From Helicobacter sp. MIT 00-7814 (GTDB lineage: Bacteria; Campylobacterota; Campylobacteria; Campylobacterales; Helicobacteraceae), in NCBI RefSeq assembly GCF_003364115.1, contig NZ_NXLL01000004.1:1-64000 (forward strand): a stretch of 64,000 nucleotides of DNA, given 5' to 3'. Position 1 is the stretch's first letter. Each line of letters begins with the position of its first letter. Made by a program: the position numbers and the translations under genes. The notes beneath the pieces were generated by a model. The model was not told the origin of the DNA. It made no database searches and saw only the letters and a program-made list of their open reading frames with translations. Positions 16,717 through 26,098 of this stretch are shown here, piece by piece.

Positions 16717-17473
16717 TCTTGCGCTAAGGCTTTGAGCTCATAGCTAAAGACTTGCGGGCTTGGCGCATGAAAGCTAGAATTTGTGATTTTATTCCAAAAT
16801 TTCATACGCAACGCATAATATTTAAGAAATATTTTGCGTATCAAGCGCTTGCATCCTTTGCTTCCAGCAAGCGCGTCTTTATCTACAATCTCTACATTTC
16901 TAAATCCTGCCATTTTTAGCACATATATTAAGCTTCCAGCAGTAAAAAGCGTGTTATGCGTCCAGTCCTCATACGCCCAATAGCACCCCGTATGCGACTG
17001 CGCGTTTGGCACCGCGACAAAAAGCTTGCCATCTTGAGCGAGGAGATTCTCTCTAAAATGCTTTAAAACAGGGATTACAAGCTCTTTTGGCAAATGCTCT
17101 AAAACATGAGTGGTGATGATAAGGTTAAATTTTTCTTGCGGTTTAAAACTAAAAATATCCTCAACAAGCGCGCATTCTATTCCGATTGAGCGCACATGAT
17201 TAATCGCTCTTTGATTAATATCAATACCAAAAAGGGAGTAGTTTTCTTTAGAATCTAAGCTTGTTAAAGCGGTATTGCCCCCCCCCCTAATTGCTTATTC
17301 CATGCAAAGCTTTTGTTTTTTATTGCTTGCAATGTTTGTCCAAATCCACAGCCAAAGTCCAAGATTCTAGCATTTGGTTTTAAAGATTGGAAAATTTCCT
17401 CAAAATATGGCGCGAGGACTGCATTTTCATAGGTTTCTTCACTTACGCCCCTTGCTTCAAAATACTCACTCAT
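16713..17473 (-). pseudogene. SAM-dependent methyltransferase, frameshifted at a second G10 tract (putative phase-variable, OFF)
   Basis: Two minus-strand frames make one protein of about 253 residues. The first (from 17473, RBS AAAAAGGAG) has motif I ILDFGCGFGQ. The second has FGIDINQRAINHV, then LIITTHVLEHLPKE and a C-terminal region ending ELKALAQD. They meet at ten G residues (17278-17287). Eight or eleven would join them as QLGGGGNTALTSLD; with ten the frame ends soon after at GGGAIPL. Layout matches methyltransferase 1, but the sequences are only distantly alike. Target unknown; O-methylation of a surface sugar is inference. Confidence 0.82.
17278..17287. repeat. Homopolymer C10 tract (G10 in the gene) in methyltransferase 2
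   Basis: Ten C residues on the plus strand within the coding region, between methyltransferase motif I and the FGIDI segment. Confidence 0.9.
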
Positions 17474-17529
17474 TTTTGCTCCTTTTTTGATATTTATTTA
17501 TAGAATCTAGCGCGCATTGTAGCATAAAA

Positions 17530-18669
17530 CTAGTTTAGTAAAATCTCGGCTACAGAGCGTGAGCTGCCGTGTTTGAGGTATTCTCTAAGTTTTGTGCAAT
17601 GTGTAGTGAAGTTTTTAAAATCAAAATTTTGATAAGAATCTAGGAGATTTTCCACGCTCAAATCTTTTTGGATTAGCTCTTTATGCAGGCGCGCATTTCC
17701 CTTGCCAGCGCGCTCACCTTGTAATGCCTGAAAAAGGATATTTGCAAGCCCAATGACTTGTAAGCGCACAAAAAAGCGCAGAAGGTGGAACTCTAGCGAG
17801 CGCATACGATAAGCTAGCACAAAAGGCGCGCCAAGAATGCTCGCCTGCAAAGTCGCCGTGCCCGAGCAAATAAAGGCAAACTCGCAAATCCTAAGCTCCT
17901 CTACAGAATCAAAACTTAAAACAAAGTCCGAAATACCCTCGCCATAGATATTTTGCAATTCCTCTTGTGTGAGATTCTCAAAATGCTTTGGCAATGCGAG
18001 AATCTTTTGCTTCCCATCTAAAGCTTTGCCAAGCTCCACAAATAGCGGAAAAACGCGCTTTATCTCGCCTTTACGACTGCCTGGCATAAAAAGAATGCGC
18101 CCATTTTCGCGCATCTTTTTCTCCAAAGGCAATTCATCTAAAAGCGGATTCCCCACATAGCGCGCCCTACCTTCTCTAAGCGCATTTGGGTAAAACGCAA
18201 TTTCAAAAGGCAAAATCGCACAAAGCCTATCAAAGATTTTTTCAAGCTCTTTTGCGCGCCAGCTTTTCCACGCCCACACCTGCGGGAGAATGTAATAAAT
18301 AATCTGCGGGATAGCCTGCCCGCGCATTTCAAGCTTTTTTAAGCCCTTTGCTAGCGGGATATGAAAGCTTGAACTATCAAGCAAAAGCGCCTTGTCACAA
18401 GTGCTAGCAAGCTCTATCATCTCCTTATTTACACGCTTGTAGAAAAAAATCTTTTTCAGCACATCTATAAAGCCCATCGCGGCAAAATCGCTCATCTCAT
18501 AGCATGAGTTTGCGCTGAGATTCTCACAAGCGACAAAAGCCCTATTTTCAAAAATCCCAACAATCTCAATGTGTGTATTTAGCGCTCCTGCAAGCTTGTC
18601 CAGTTCCAGCGCAAGCGCTCTTAAATGGATATTTGCACTCGGCTCTAGCGCGCTAATGAAAAGTCGCAT
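17530..18669 (-). CDS. lpxB: Lipid-A-disaccharide synthase LpxB
   Basis: 379 residues, normal for LpxB. Joins UDP-2,3-diacylglucosamine to lipid X to form the lipid A disaccharide at the inner membrane. Visible family segments: LFISALEPSANIHL at the start, AAMGFIDVLKK, IYYILPQVWAWK, LFMPGSRKGEI and CSGTATLQ. Its ATG directly abuts the stop codon of the upstream coiled-coil gene, so the two are translated from one message. Confidence 0.95.
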   Translation of the reverse strand: MRLFISALEPSANIHLRALALELDKLAGALNTHIEIVGIFENRAFVACENLSANSCYEMSDFAAMGFIDVLKKIFFYKRVNKEMIELASTCDKALLLDSSSFHIPLAKGLKKLEMRGQAIPQIIYYILPQVWAWKSWRAKELEKIFDRLCAILPFEIAFYPNALREGRARYVGNPLLDELPLEKKMRENGRILFMPGSRKGEIKRVFPLFVELGKALDGKQKILALPKHFENLTQEELQNIYGEGISDFVLSFDSVEELRICEFAFICSGTATLQASILGAPFVLAYRMRSLEFHLLRFFVRLQVIGLANILFQALQGERAGKGNARLHKELIQKDLSVENLLDSYQNFDFKNFTTHCTKLREYLKHGSSRSVAEILLN

Positions 18670-19233
18670 TTAAAGCACCTTTTTAGATTTTTTGGCTTTT
18701 GGCGCGGGACTAATAGGGGCGTTTAGAGAGGCATTTTGAGAATCTAGGTGCGCGTTTTTTAGCTCACTTTCACGCTTTTCTAGCTGGATTTCTTGTTTCA
18801 AGTCGCGCAGTTCGATACTAAGGCGCTTGTTTTCTAGCTCTAACTCAAGGATTTTTTGCTGCATTGTATTTGGTGCAAGCGGATTTTCTGTAGGGGCTTG
18901 TGTAAGTGGTGGGTTTTGTGTGGGTGGATTCTCTAAAATTTCATTTTTTTGAATCTGGTTTTTTGCCTCATTAGAATCCAAAGTCTGCGCGCCAGAAGAC
19001 TTTTTGGAAAGCTTTTGAGACAGCTCCTTTTGACTTTGCAAAATCTGCTCCCTTAGGCTTTTAAGCTCCTCTTTTGCCTTTGAAATATCCTCTTCATACT
19101 GCGCGACTTGTTCTCTAAAATTTGCCCTATGGCGCTCAAAAATCTCCACAATCTCCCACAAACTCCCGCTTGCCAAATCATATTGCAAAAATTCTTTAAA
19201 AATATGAGAATCTAGTTCTTGCTTGCTCTGCAT
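18670..19233 (-). CDS. Coiled-coil protein upstream of lpxB, function unknown
   Basis: 187 residues, no signal peptide or membrane segment. From about residue 38 on, heptad-rich charged helices dominate ([19 protein letters not shown]). A Pro/Asn/Thr-rich linker (about 100-122) comes next, then a second coiled coil, and a basic tail (KAKKSKKVL). It starts with RBS AAAGGAAG and its stop touches the lpxB ATG, so it is in the lipid A operon. I do not recognise the family; a structural or scaffolding role is only a guess. Confidence 0.6.
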   Translation of the reverse strand: MQSKQELDSHIFKEFLQYDLASGSLWEIVEIFERHRANFREQVAQYEEDISKAKEELKSLREQILQSQKELSQKLSKKSSGAQTLDSNEAKNQIQKNEILENPPTQNPPLTQAPTENPLAPNTMQQKILELELENKRLSIELRDLKQEIQLEKRESELKNAHLDSQNASLNAPISPAPKAKKSKKVL

Positions 19234-19305
19234 CGCGCTTCCTTTAAGCTTACTTTGGGTGATTGTAGCAAAAATAATTCCGCATCTCTCATCACTCTTT
19301 TATGC

Positions 19306-19311
19306 TACAAT
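19306..19311 (+). promoter_or_regulatory. -10 box (TACAAT) for ispG
   Basis: TATGCTACAAT lies 44 bases before the ispG ATG at 19355, inside the open frame that extends further upstream. Its position supports the downstream start. Confidence 0.5.
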
Positions 19312-19354
19312 GCGCGCGATTTTTAAGATTCCAAACACAAATCAAGGACTTTTC

Positions 19355-20422
19355 ATGCAACGCTATAAAACCAAACAAATTTTTGTCGGGAATGTCGCTA
19401 TTGGTGGTGATGCGCCGATTTCAATCCAAAGTATGACTTTTAGCAAAACCTGCGATATCCCCGCCACAAAAGCCCAAATCGATAGGCTTGCACTTGCGGG
19501 TGCGGATATCGTGCGTGTGGCGGTGAGTGATGAAAATGACGCAAACGCGCTTAAAGAGCTAAAAAAGGTTTCCCCGCTTCCCTTGGTGGCGGATATCCAC
19601 TTCCGCTATCGCTTTGCGCTTATCGCTGCGGAATCTGTGGATTGTATCCGCATAAATCCCGGAAATATCGGCAGTAAGGATAAAATCAAGGCTGTGGCTG
19701 ATGCGTGCAATGCGCGCGGGATTCCCATTCGTATTGGTGTCAATGGCGGGAGCTTGGAGAAGCAATTTGAGCGCAAGTATGGCGCGACACCGCAAGGCAT
19801 GATAGAATCTGCGCTGTATAACATTAAGCTTTTAGAGGATTTTGGCTTTGATAATATCAAGGTTTCGCTCAAGGCAAGCGATGTTATCCGCACAATACAG
19901 GCATATCGTGGGCTTAGAGAAAAGGTAGAATATCCCTTTCATCTAGGCGTGACGGAGGCGGGGTTGCTTATGCATTCTGCGGTGAAATCTGCTATGGCGC
20001 TTGGGGGCTTACTGATGGAAGGCATTGGCGATACGATGCGCTGCTCAGTAACCGGCGAGCTGGAGGAGGAAGTCAATCTTGCAAGGATGATTCTAAAATA
20101 TAGCGGAAGACAAAAGCAGGGCATTACGCTTATTTCCTGCCCTACTTGTGGGCGCATTGAGGCGGATTTGGTAAAGGCGGTGCGCGAAGTGGAGCAAAAA
20201 ATCTCGCATATCAAAACGCCTCTGCAAGTAAGCGGGATGGGTTGTGTGGTGAATGCGCTAGGAGAGGCAAAGCACGCAGATATCGCCATCGCCTTTGGGA
20301 ATAAAGAGGGAATGATCATCAAAGCTGGCGAAGTCATAGGCAAATATAAAGAATCTGAAATTTTAGAAATTTTTATCAAAGAAGTGCAGGAGCTCGCCAA
20401 AGAGCGCGAAAAAATGGCATAA
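19355..20422 (+). CDS. ispG: 4-hydroxy-3-methylbut-2-enyl diphosphate synthase (flavodoxin-dependent) IspG
   Basis: 355 residues. Penultimate step of the MEP isoprenoid pathway, converting MEcPP to HMBPP on a [4Fe-4S] cluster. N-terminal segment [16 protein letters not shown] and the C-terminal cluster cysteines ([11 protein letters not shown] and [13 protein letters not shown]) are present. The frame is open back to 19223, but the start MQRYKTKQ with RBS AAGGA and a promoter upstream fits the family length. proA follows after 18 bases. Confidence 0.95.
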   Translation: MQRYKTKQIFVGNVAIGGDAPISIQSMTFSKTCDIPATKAQIDRLALAGADIVRVAVSDENDANALKELKKVSPLPLVADIHFRYRFALIAAESVDCIRINPGNIGSKDKIKAVADACNARGIPIRIGVNGGSLEKQFERKYGATPQGMIESALYNIKLLEDFGFDNIKVSLKASDVIRTIQAYRGLREKVEYPFHLGVTEAGLLMHSAVKSAMALGGLLMEGIGDTMRCSVTGELEEEVNLARMILKYSGRQKQGITLISCPTCGRIEADLVKAVREVEQKISHIKTPLQVSGMGCVVNALGEAKHADIAIAFGNKEGMIIKAGEVIGKYKESEILEIFIKEVQELAKEREKMA

Positions 20423-20440
20423 ATATTTTAAGGAGAAATG

Positions 20441-21673
20441 ATGGGGCAGATGGAGCAGATTTTGCGTAAGGCGCAAAAGGCAAAAGATATTTTAAGCACG
20501 CTTGGAATCGCGCAAAGGAACGCATTTTTGCAACTTTGCGCGCAAAATCTCTTGCGTGATAGCGCAAAAATCTTGCAAGCAAATGAAAGAGATTTGCACT
20601 CTCCACACGCGCAAAAGTTAAGCGAATCTGCGCGCAATCGCCTAAAACTTAGTGAATCTAAACTGCGTGCGATGGCAGATTCTTTATTGCAAATCGCAAG
20701 TCTCAAAGATCCATTGCATAGAATCTTAGAAGGCTGGGAAATGCCTAGTGGCATATGCATACAAAAGGTGAGTGTGCCTATTGGTGTCATTGGTGTGATT
20801 TATGAATCGCGCCCAAATGTCACAAGCGATGTAAGCGCGCTGTGCTTTAAAAGCGGGAATGTCTGTGTGCTAAAAGGTGGCAAAGAGGCGCTGGAGTCAA
20901 ATAAGGCGATTTTAGATTCCCTCCATGATGCCTTGCGCGCGCAGAATCTTCCGCTTGAGTGCATTAATATGCTCTCTACCCATGATGAGGTCAAGGAGTT
21001 TCTAGCGCAAGATCGCTATATTGACTTACTCATTCCGCGCGGAGGCGAGGGGCTGATACGCTTTGTGAGTGAGAACTCGCGCATTCCTCTTATCAAGCAC
21101 GATAAAGGCGTATGTCATTTGTATGTCAATAAAAACTACTCGCTTGATTTTGCGCTTGCTATTGCCCTAGATTCTAAAACAAGCTATCCTTCCGCGTGCA
21201 ACGCCATTGAGACGCTTTTATGCGACAGAGAGATTAAGGAAGAGTTTTTGCCAAAGTTAGCGCATGTTTTGGAAAAATCTGGCACAAAGCTTTTGGGCGA
21301 AGATGAAGTGGCTGAAATTATCCCCATTGATGGCGCGCCTAGCTTTGAGACAGAGTGGGGCGCGAATGTGCTAAATATCAAAATCGTAGAAAACATAGAT
21401 GAGGCGATTGCGCATATCAATACCTTTGGTTCGGGGCATAGTGATAGTATCATCACAAATGATGTGCGCGCGCAAGAGCAGTTTTTGGAGAGCGTGCAAA
21501 GTGCGTGCGTGTATGCAAATGCTTCAACGCGCTTTAGCGATGGCGGGGAATTTGGCTTTGGCGCGGAAGTGGGAATTTCTACAAGCAAACTGCATGCGCG
21601 CGGACCTATGGGGCTAGATTCTCTCACAAGCTACAAGTATAAAATCACCGCGCTTGGTGCAGTGCGAGGCTAA
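20441..21673 (+). CDS. proA: Glutamate-5-semialdehyde dehydrogenase (gamma-glutamyl phosphate reductase) ProA
   Basis: About 410 residues. Reduces gamma-glutamyl phosphate to the semialdehyde in proline synthesis. Aldehyde-dehydrogenase fold with the family segments VIYESRPNVTSDV, LKGGKEALESN, RGGEGLI and the catalytic Cys in SYPSACNAIETLL. Two ATGs are adjacent (20438 and 20441). The second is chosen because AGGAG would be only two bases from the first. Whether proB lies elsewhere cannot be seen. Confidence 0.94.
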   Translation: MGQMEQILRKAQKAKDILSTLGIAQRNAFLQLCAQNLLRDSAKILQANERDLHSPHAQKLSESARNRLKLSESKLRAMADSLLQIASLKDPLHRILEGWEMPSGICIQKVSVPIGVIGVIYESRPNVTSDVSALCFKSGNVCVLKGGKEALESNKAILDSLHDALRAQNLPLECINMLSTHDEVKEFLAQDRYIDLLIPRGGEGLIRFVSENSRIPLIKHDKGVCHLYVNKNYSLDFALAIALDSKTSYPSACNAIETLLCDREIKEEFLPKLAHVLEKSGTKLLGEDEVAEIIPIDGAPSFETEWGANVLNIKIVENIDEAIAHINTFGSGHSDSIITNDVRAQEQFLESVQSACVYANASTRFSDGGEFGFGAEVGISTSKLHARGPMGLDSLTSYKYKITALGAVRG

Positions 21674-21707
21674 AAAAAGCTTTATGTGAATTTTAGCTTA
21701 AAATGCT

Positions 21708-21713
21708 TATAAT
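21708..21713 (+). promoter_or_regulatory. -10 box (TATAAT) for the 6S-like RNA
   Basis: Perfect TATAAT, followed seven bases later by the start of the closing stem of the structured RNA. Confidence 0.55.
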
Positions 21714-21719
21714 TCCCCC

Positions 21720-21925
21720 GCCTAGATAGCGCGCTTTTCTCACATAAAATAACGCAAGTCTGTTACTAAAAAAGTTTATTGGGATGGCGTAGAGTTTCTG
21801 TGTGTTCGGTATTTTCGCCTGCAGCTTGATAAAAGTGAGAATCTGCCGCCTAAGTGAGACCTCCTCTCCCTGTTTGTTCTCTTTTTTAGGCTTTGCTAAC
21901 TTTTAGAGTAACGCCTATCTGGGTG
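21720..21925 (+). ncRNA. ssrS: Probable 6S RNA (SsrS), upstream of purD
   Basis: A non-coding stretch of about 205 bases directly after a TATAAT box. The two ends pair: CCTAGATAG (21721-21729) with CTATCTGGG (21915-21923). Inside this, GTTACT/AGTAAC and AAAAGTT/AACTTTT pair, separated by a small internal loop. Length, closed-rod shape and position before purD fit 6S RNA, which binds the RNA polymerase holoenzyme. I recall 6S RNA near purD in H. pylori but could not check it. The central bubble was not worked out, so another structured RNA is possible. Confidence 0.6.
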
Positions 21926-21950
21926 CTTTCAATGATATTTTTATAACTTT

Positions 21951-22052
21951 AAAGAATCTAATCAATTAGAAAAGATAGTGTTTGCGCGCGAAGCTGGAAA
22001 CAAAGCGGTTGAAAGTGGCGCGAAGCTTTGGCGTTAGCCAAAGTGATACAAT
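21951..22052 (+). repeat. Dispersed structured intergenic element, copy C (upstream of purD)
   Basis: AGAATCTAATCAATTAG, then TTGCGCGCGAAGCTGGAAAC, a shortened core, stem CTTTGGC-GTTA-GCCAAAG (22026-22043) and terminal TGATACAAT (22044-22052). It ends 19 bases before the purD ATG. The first hairpin slot is degenerate in this copy. Confidence 0.75.
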
Positions 22053-22071
22053 ATTATTTATGGAGCTTTTT

Positions 22072-23355
22072 ATGCAAAAAATCCTCATTATCGGCAGTGG
22101 TGGGCGTGAATACGCGCTTGGGTTGGCTTTGAGTAAAGATTCTCGCGTGAGCGCGCTGTATTTTGCCCCCGGGAATGGCGCAAGTAGCTTGCTTGGCACA
22201 AATATCAGCTATAACACTAATGACGAGCTTTTGAGCTATTGTAAGAATCTAGGAATCACGCTTGTTGTGATTGGTCCTGAAGAGCCATTGACAAAAGGCG
22301 TGAGCGACTTTTTGCGCGCACATAATATCGCGTGTTTTGGTCCGAGTCAAAATGCGGCGCGTTTGGAAGGCAGTAAAGCATTTATGAAAGACTTTGCCTC
22401 AAGGCACAAAATCCCAACTGCGCGCTATTTGCAAAGTAGCGATATTAAGGAAATAGAATCTTTCATCGCCACACTCACCCCGCCAATTGTAGTAAAAGCT
22501 GATGGGCTTTGCGCTGGTAAAGGCGTCATCATCGCACAAAGCGCACAAGAAGCAATCAAAGAAGCCAAAAATATGCTAAGCGGGGAATCTTTTGGGCTAG
22601 CGGGTGCTCGCGTGGTGGTGGAGGAATATTTAGATGGATTTGAGCTTTCAGTTTTTGCGCTAAGTAATGGCAAGGATTGCGTTGTCTTAAATCCTGCGCA
22701 AGATCACAAGCGATTAAAAGATAATGACGAAGGTCCAAATACCGGTGGAATGGGCGCTTACACGCCAACGCCGATGTGTGATAGCGCGCTTTTTGAGCGC
22801 ATTAAAACAGAGATTATAAATCCTGCAATCTCTGGCATGGCACAAGATGGGAATCCTTTCGTGGGCGTGCTTTTTGGTGGCATTATGGTGGTGGAGGAAA
22901 ATGGCGCGTTGAAGCCATATTTGCTTGAATTTAATGTGCGCTTTGGCGATCCTGAATGCGAGGTGCTTTTGCCCTGTTTAAAAACGCCTTTACTTGATAT
23001 TTTACTAGCAGAGAATCCACAAAAAATCGAGTTTGAAAATCTCTATAGTGTCGGCGTTGTGGTCGCTTCAAAAGACTATCCTTATAAAAACAGCGCGCCT
23101 CAAGCAATCACAATAAAAGATTTTGATAAAAACCTAGGACATATTGTCTATGCAGGCGTGAAAAAAGAGGGTGAACAGCTTTTTGCAAGTGGTGGGCGCG
23201 TGCTTGTGAGCGTTGGCATTGGGGAGAGTTTGCAAAAAGCGCAGAAAAATGCCTATGAGATTCTAAAAAGCGTGCATTTTGAAGGAATGCAATTTCGCAA
23301 AGATATCGCAGCGCGCGGGTTGGCGTATTTAGATTCAAAGCAAAAAGCGCATTAG
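22072..23355 (+). CDS. purD: Phosphoribosylamine-glycine ligase PurD
   Basis: 427 residues. ATP-grasp enzyme for the second step of purine synthesis. N-terminal IIGSGGREYALG, then GPEEPLTKGVSDFL, FGPSQNAARLEGSK and the metal/ATP site with EFNVRFGDPECEV are all characteristic. The frame stays open upstream to 21982 through the repeat element, but the ATG at 22072 has RBS TGGAG and gives the standard N-terminus. An RDD-family gene follows. Confidence 0.95.
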   Translation: MQKILIIGSGGREYALGLALSKDSRVSALYFAPGNGASSLLGTNISYNTNDELLSYCKNLGITLVVIGPEEPLTKGVSDFLRAHNIACFGPSQNAARLEGSKAFMKDFASRHKIPTARYLQSSDIKEIESFIATLTPPIVVKADGLCAGKGVIIAQSAQEAIKEAKNMLSGESFGLAGARVVVEEYLDGFELSVFALSNGKDCVVLNPAQDHKRLKDNDEGPNTGGMGAYTPTPMCDSALFERIKTEIINPAISGMAQDGNPFVGVLFGGIMVVEENGALKPYLLEFNVRFGDPECEVLLPCLKTPLLDILLAENPQKIEFENLYSVGVVVASKDYPYKNSAPQAITIKDFDKNLGHIVYAGVKKEGEQLFASGGRVLVSVGIGESLQKAQKNAYEILKSVHFEGMQFRKDIAARGLAYLDSKQKAH

Positions 23356-23387
23356 TTTTAACACAAAATTTTATGGATAACTAAAAA

Positions 23388-23849
23388 ATGGAGAATAAAA
23401 TACAAAGCCTGCTAGAGCGCGAGGGCTTGGAGTTAGCAAGCCTAAAGGCGCGTTTTTTGGCGTATGTGCTGGATTATTTTTTAGTGAGTTTTTTATTTTT
23501 GTTTTTGGTTTGGGATTTTGTTGCGGGCGTGCAGGGGGATATTGCAGAATCTACGCAGATTTTTTTGCAATTTAGCCCGCTGTATATTCTTTGCAATCTT
23601 TCTTATGAGGTGATTTTTATACATTTTTATGGTGCGACTTTGGGGAAAATCCTTTTTAAGGTGCGCGTTGTGAGCGTTGATTATGTGGATAATCCGAGTT
23701 TTCTTATTTCCCTTGTGCGCGCGATTTTAAAGCTTATTGGAAGTAATTTTTTTTATATCACTTATATTTTTGCCTTTGATGATGCCTTTAAGCGCACCTT
23801 GCATGATAGGCTTGCAAAAACCATCGTAATAAGCACGACGCATGCTTAG
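23388..23849 (+). CDS. RDD-family membrane protein
   Basis: 153 residues, three membrane segments. The family's conserved start is recognisable (LKARFLAYVLDYFLVSF with the Arg and Asp of RDD), as is the later GATLGKILFKVRVV. Function of RDD proteins is generally unknown; some act in ion transport. The start has only a weak RBS. The last eight bases overlap lptD, so it is translationally linked to LPS export. Confidence 0.82.
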   Translation: MENKIQSLLEREGLELASLKARFLAYVLDYFLVSFLFLFLVWDFVAGVQGDIAESTQIFLQFSPLYILCNLSYEVIFIHFYGATLGKILFKVRVVSVDYVDNPSFLISLVRAILKLIGSNFFYITYIFAFDDAFKRTLHDRLAKTIVISTTHA

Positions 23850-26055
23850 GATTCTTTGCTTTTTTTTACTCTTTCTGCAATGCACGCAGATTTTTGCTAG
23901 CGACGCGCAGGAGGATAAAAACAAGGTTTTTGAACTCTCTGCAAACAATGTCACAAGCGAAGGCTCGCTAGCAATCGCGCAAGGCAATGCTTTTATTTTG
24001 AGCGAAGATTTATACATGTATGCGGATAAAATCACCTATGACAGGGAAACAAGATTTGCCACATTAGAAGGAAATGTCAGAATCTATCGTGGCAAAAGCC
24101 TCTTTGTCGATGCCTCGCGTGTGGAAATGGATATGCAAACAAAGCTCACGATTTTGCGCCCTGCGTATTTACAGAGCGAAAATGGAATCTGGGTTTCAGC
24201 AAATGAGCTAAAAAGCGAGGACAAAGTTTATAGCTTCAAAAAAGCTATGATTTCAGGCTGTGATATACAATTCCCCATTTGGCATTTAAACGCCACTTCT
24301 GGGACTTATGATTCTCAAAAAGAATTTGCAAGCGCGTGGAATTCTAGGCTTTATATTGGCTCACTACCGATTTTCTATCTGCCTTATTTTACTTTCCCTA
24401 CTTCTACAAAGCGTCGCAGTGGGCTTTTGATCCCAGAGCTTGGGAGCACGAGTCGCGATGGCTTTATTTATATGCAGCCGCTTTATATCGCGCCTTTTGC
24501 GCAATGGGATCTGACACTTGCACCACAGCATCGTAGTGAGCGCGGGAATGGTGGGAATTATGAATTTAGAATCGCAGATGAAAAAAACAGCATCGCGCGC
24601 TTGCAAGTTGGGTATTTTGAGCAATATAAAGAATATGTCAAAGATTATAGCCTGCGTAATCGCTATATTTCTGGCTTTGAGTTTGACTACGCGCGTAGGG
24701 GAGTTTTGGAGCCTCTTTTTACAAATTATAAAGATAATTTTTATGCTTCTGTGATGTATATGAATGACTTAGAATATATGCGCTTAAAAAAGCTTAATGG
24801 CACCTATAACACGCGCCTTAGCACTTCGCGTGTAAATTACTACGGGCAAAATGGCAATAATTATTTGGGAGTGTATTTCAAATATTTTTTAGATTTATCC
24901 CAAGCGGATAATCTTAACACGCTTCAAACCCTGCCAAATGTGCAATATCACCACTATATCGATACGCTTTTTTTACGCAATCTCTACTACAGCCTTGATG
25001 TGCAGAGTAAAAATGTCACAAGACAAGAAGGCTATACTTATTTGCAAAACTCTATTTCCCTGCCTGTCGGGGTTACAACGACTTTATTGAAAGATTATGT
25101 AAGCGTAAATGGTAAGCTTGATTTGTTTGCAAGTCAAATCGGGCTTAATAATATACAAGGAATCTTAGAGCCAACTTCAAGGGCGCAGATTGAAAATAAA
25201 ATGGATTACGCCTATGCAAACTATGAAATCGCGCTAAATTCTGATGTTGCAAAAGCGTATAAAAACTTTTTTCACACAATCCATTTTGAAGGGATTTATA
25301 ACGCGCCAATTTATCGCTATGCCTCTAAACCTCTAAGTTCTGGCGCATATGAAGCCTATAGCGTGCTAGCTAGAAATATGAGTTCTAGCGCGCTTGCAAT
25401 GTATTGGAATCCAAATGATATTACAGATTTAAGCACGACGCAATCAAAAGTGGATTTGAAATTTTCGACTTATTTTTATAATAATTCTGGCAAGGAATTA
25501 TTCTTTTATCGCGCGTATCAAAGGATTTTCACTCAAGATCCTACGCTGACGCTCAATCAATCCTTGCGCCAAGAAATCGGCGCAAATCTCTTTGATGGCT
25601 TGACGCTTACAACAAATCTTTTTTATTCCCATTATGTCAAAACTTTCGAGGAAGCCTCTGTAACGCTTAATTTTAATAAATTTGGAATCTCAAGCAATTT
25701 GAATTACTTTTTTAAGCTAGATTCTAATGTTTTACGTAGTGGCGTGTATAATGCCAACGCAAACAACTCATCGTTTTTGCGCGCGAGTTTGCGCTATGAT
25801 TTTGGGTATTTTCAATTTAGCGGGAATGTGGGCTATGATATACAAAATAAATATTTGCGCGATTGGTATGTGATTGTCTCGCGGGATATCCGCTGTTTTG
25901 GTATCGCGCTAAAAATCGCAGCCGATGTGCGCCCTATCCTCACAACAAATGTGGATAATCCCATTAACACAATCTCAAATCAGTATATAAAAATCGAGTT
26001 TCGCTTTGTCCCGCTTGCAGGGATTGGATTTACCCAGCGCTTGCAAAGCCAGTAA
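23842..26055 (+). CDS. lptD: LPS-assembly protein LptD (OstA)
   Basis: 737 residues. Outer-membrane barrel that inserts lipopolysaccharide into the outer leaflet together with LptE. Signal peptide (cleavage near IFASDAQ), an OstA jellyroll domain (about 30-150, with LEGNVRIYRGKSLFVDA), then a long barrel. The mature chain has only two cysteines, one in SGCDIQF (about residue 138) and one in RDIRCFGIA near the C-terminus. A single interdomain disulfide could therefore replace the two pairs of the E. coli protein. Start overlaps the RDD gene. Confidence 0.92.
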   Translation: MLRILCFFLLFLQCTQIFASDAQEDKNKVFELSANNVTSEGSLAIAQGNAFILSEDLYMYADKITYDRETRFATLEGNVRIYRGKSLFVDASRVEMDMQTKLTILRPAYLQSENGIWVSANELKSEDKVYSFKKAMISGCDIQFPIWHLNATSGTYDSQKEFASAWNSRLYIGSLPIFYLPYFTFPTSTKRRSGLLIPELGSTSRDGFIYMQPLYIAPFAQWDLTLAPQHRSERGNGGNYEFRIADEKNSIARLQVGYFEQYKEYVKDYSLRNRYISGFEFDYARRGVLEPLFTNYKDNFYASVMYMNDLEYMRLKKLNGTYNTRLSTSRVNYYGQNGNNYLGVYFKYFLDLSQADNLNTLQTLPNVQYHHYIDTLFLRNLYYSLDVQSKNVTRQEGYTYLQNSISLPVGVTTTLLKDYVSVNGKLDLFASQIGLNNIQGILEPTSRAQIENKMDYAYANYEIALNSDVAKAYKNFFHTIHFEGIYNAPIYRYASKPLSSGAYEAYSVLARNMSSSALAMYWNPNDITDLSTTQSKVDLKFSTYFYNNSGKELFFYRAYQRIFTQDPTLTLNQSLRQEIGANLFDGLTLTTNLFYSHYVKTFEEASVTLNFNKFGISSNLNYFFKLDSNVLRSGVYNANANNSSFLRASLRYDFGYFQFSGNVGYDIQNKYLRDWYVIVSRDIRCFGIALKIAADVRPILTTNVDNPINTISNQYIKIEFRFVPLAGIGFTQRLQSQ

Positions 26056-26098
26056 ATGCGTGTGTTATAATTTAGGCAATTTTAGGCAGGAGGAATTT

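Noticed and set aside
21720-21925. tmRNA or SRP RNA as alternatives for the structured RNA
   Set aside because: There is no tRNA-like end and no SRP GGAAG-type tetraloop region; the length is too short for tmRNA.
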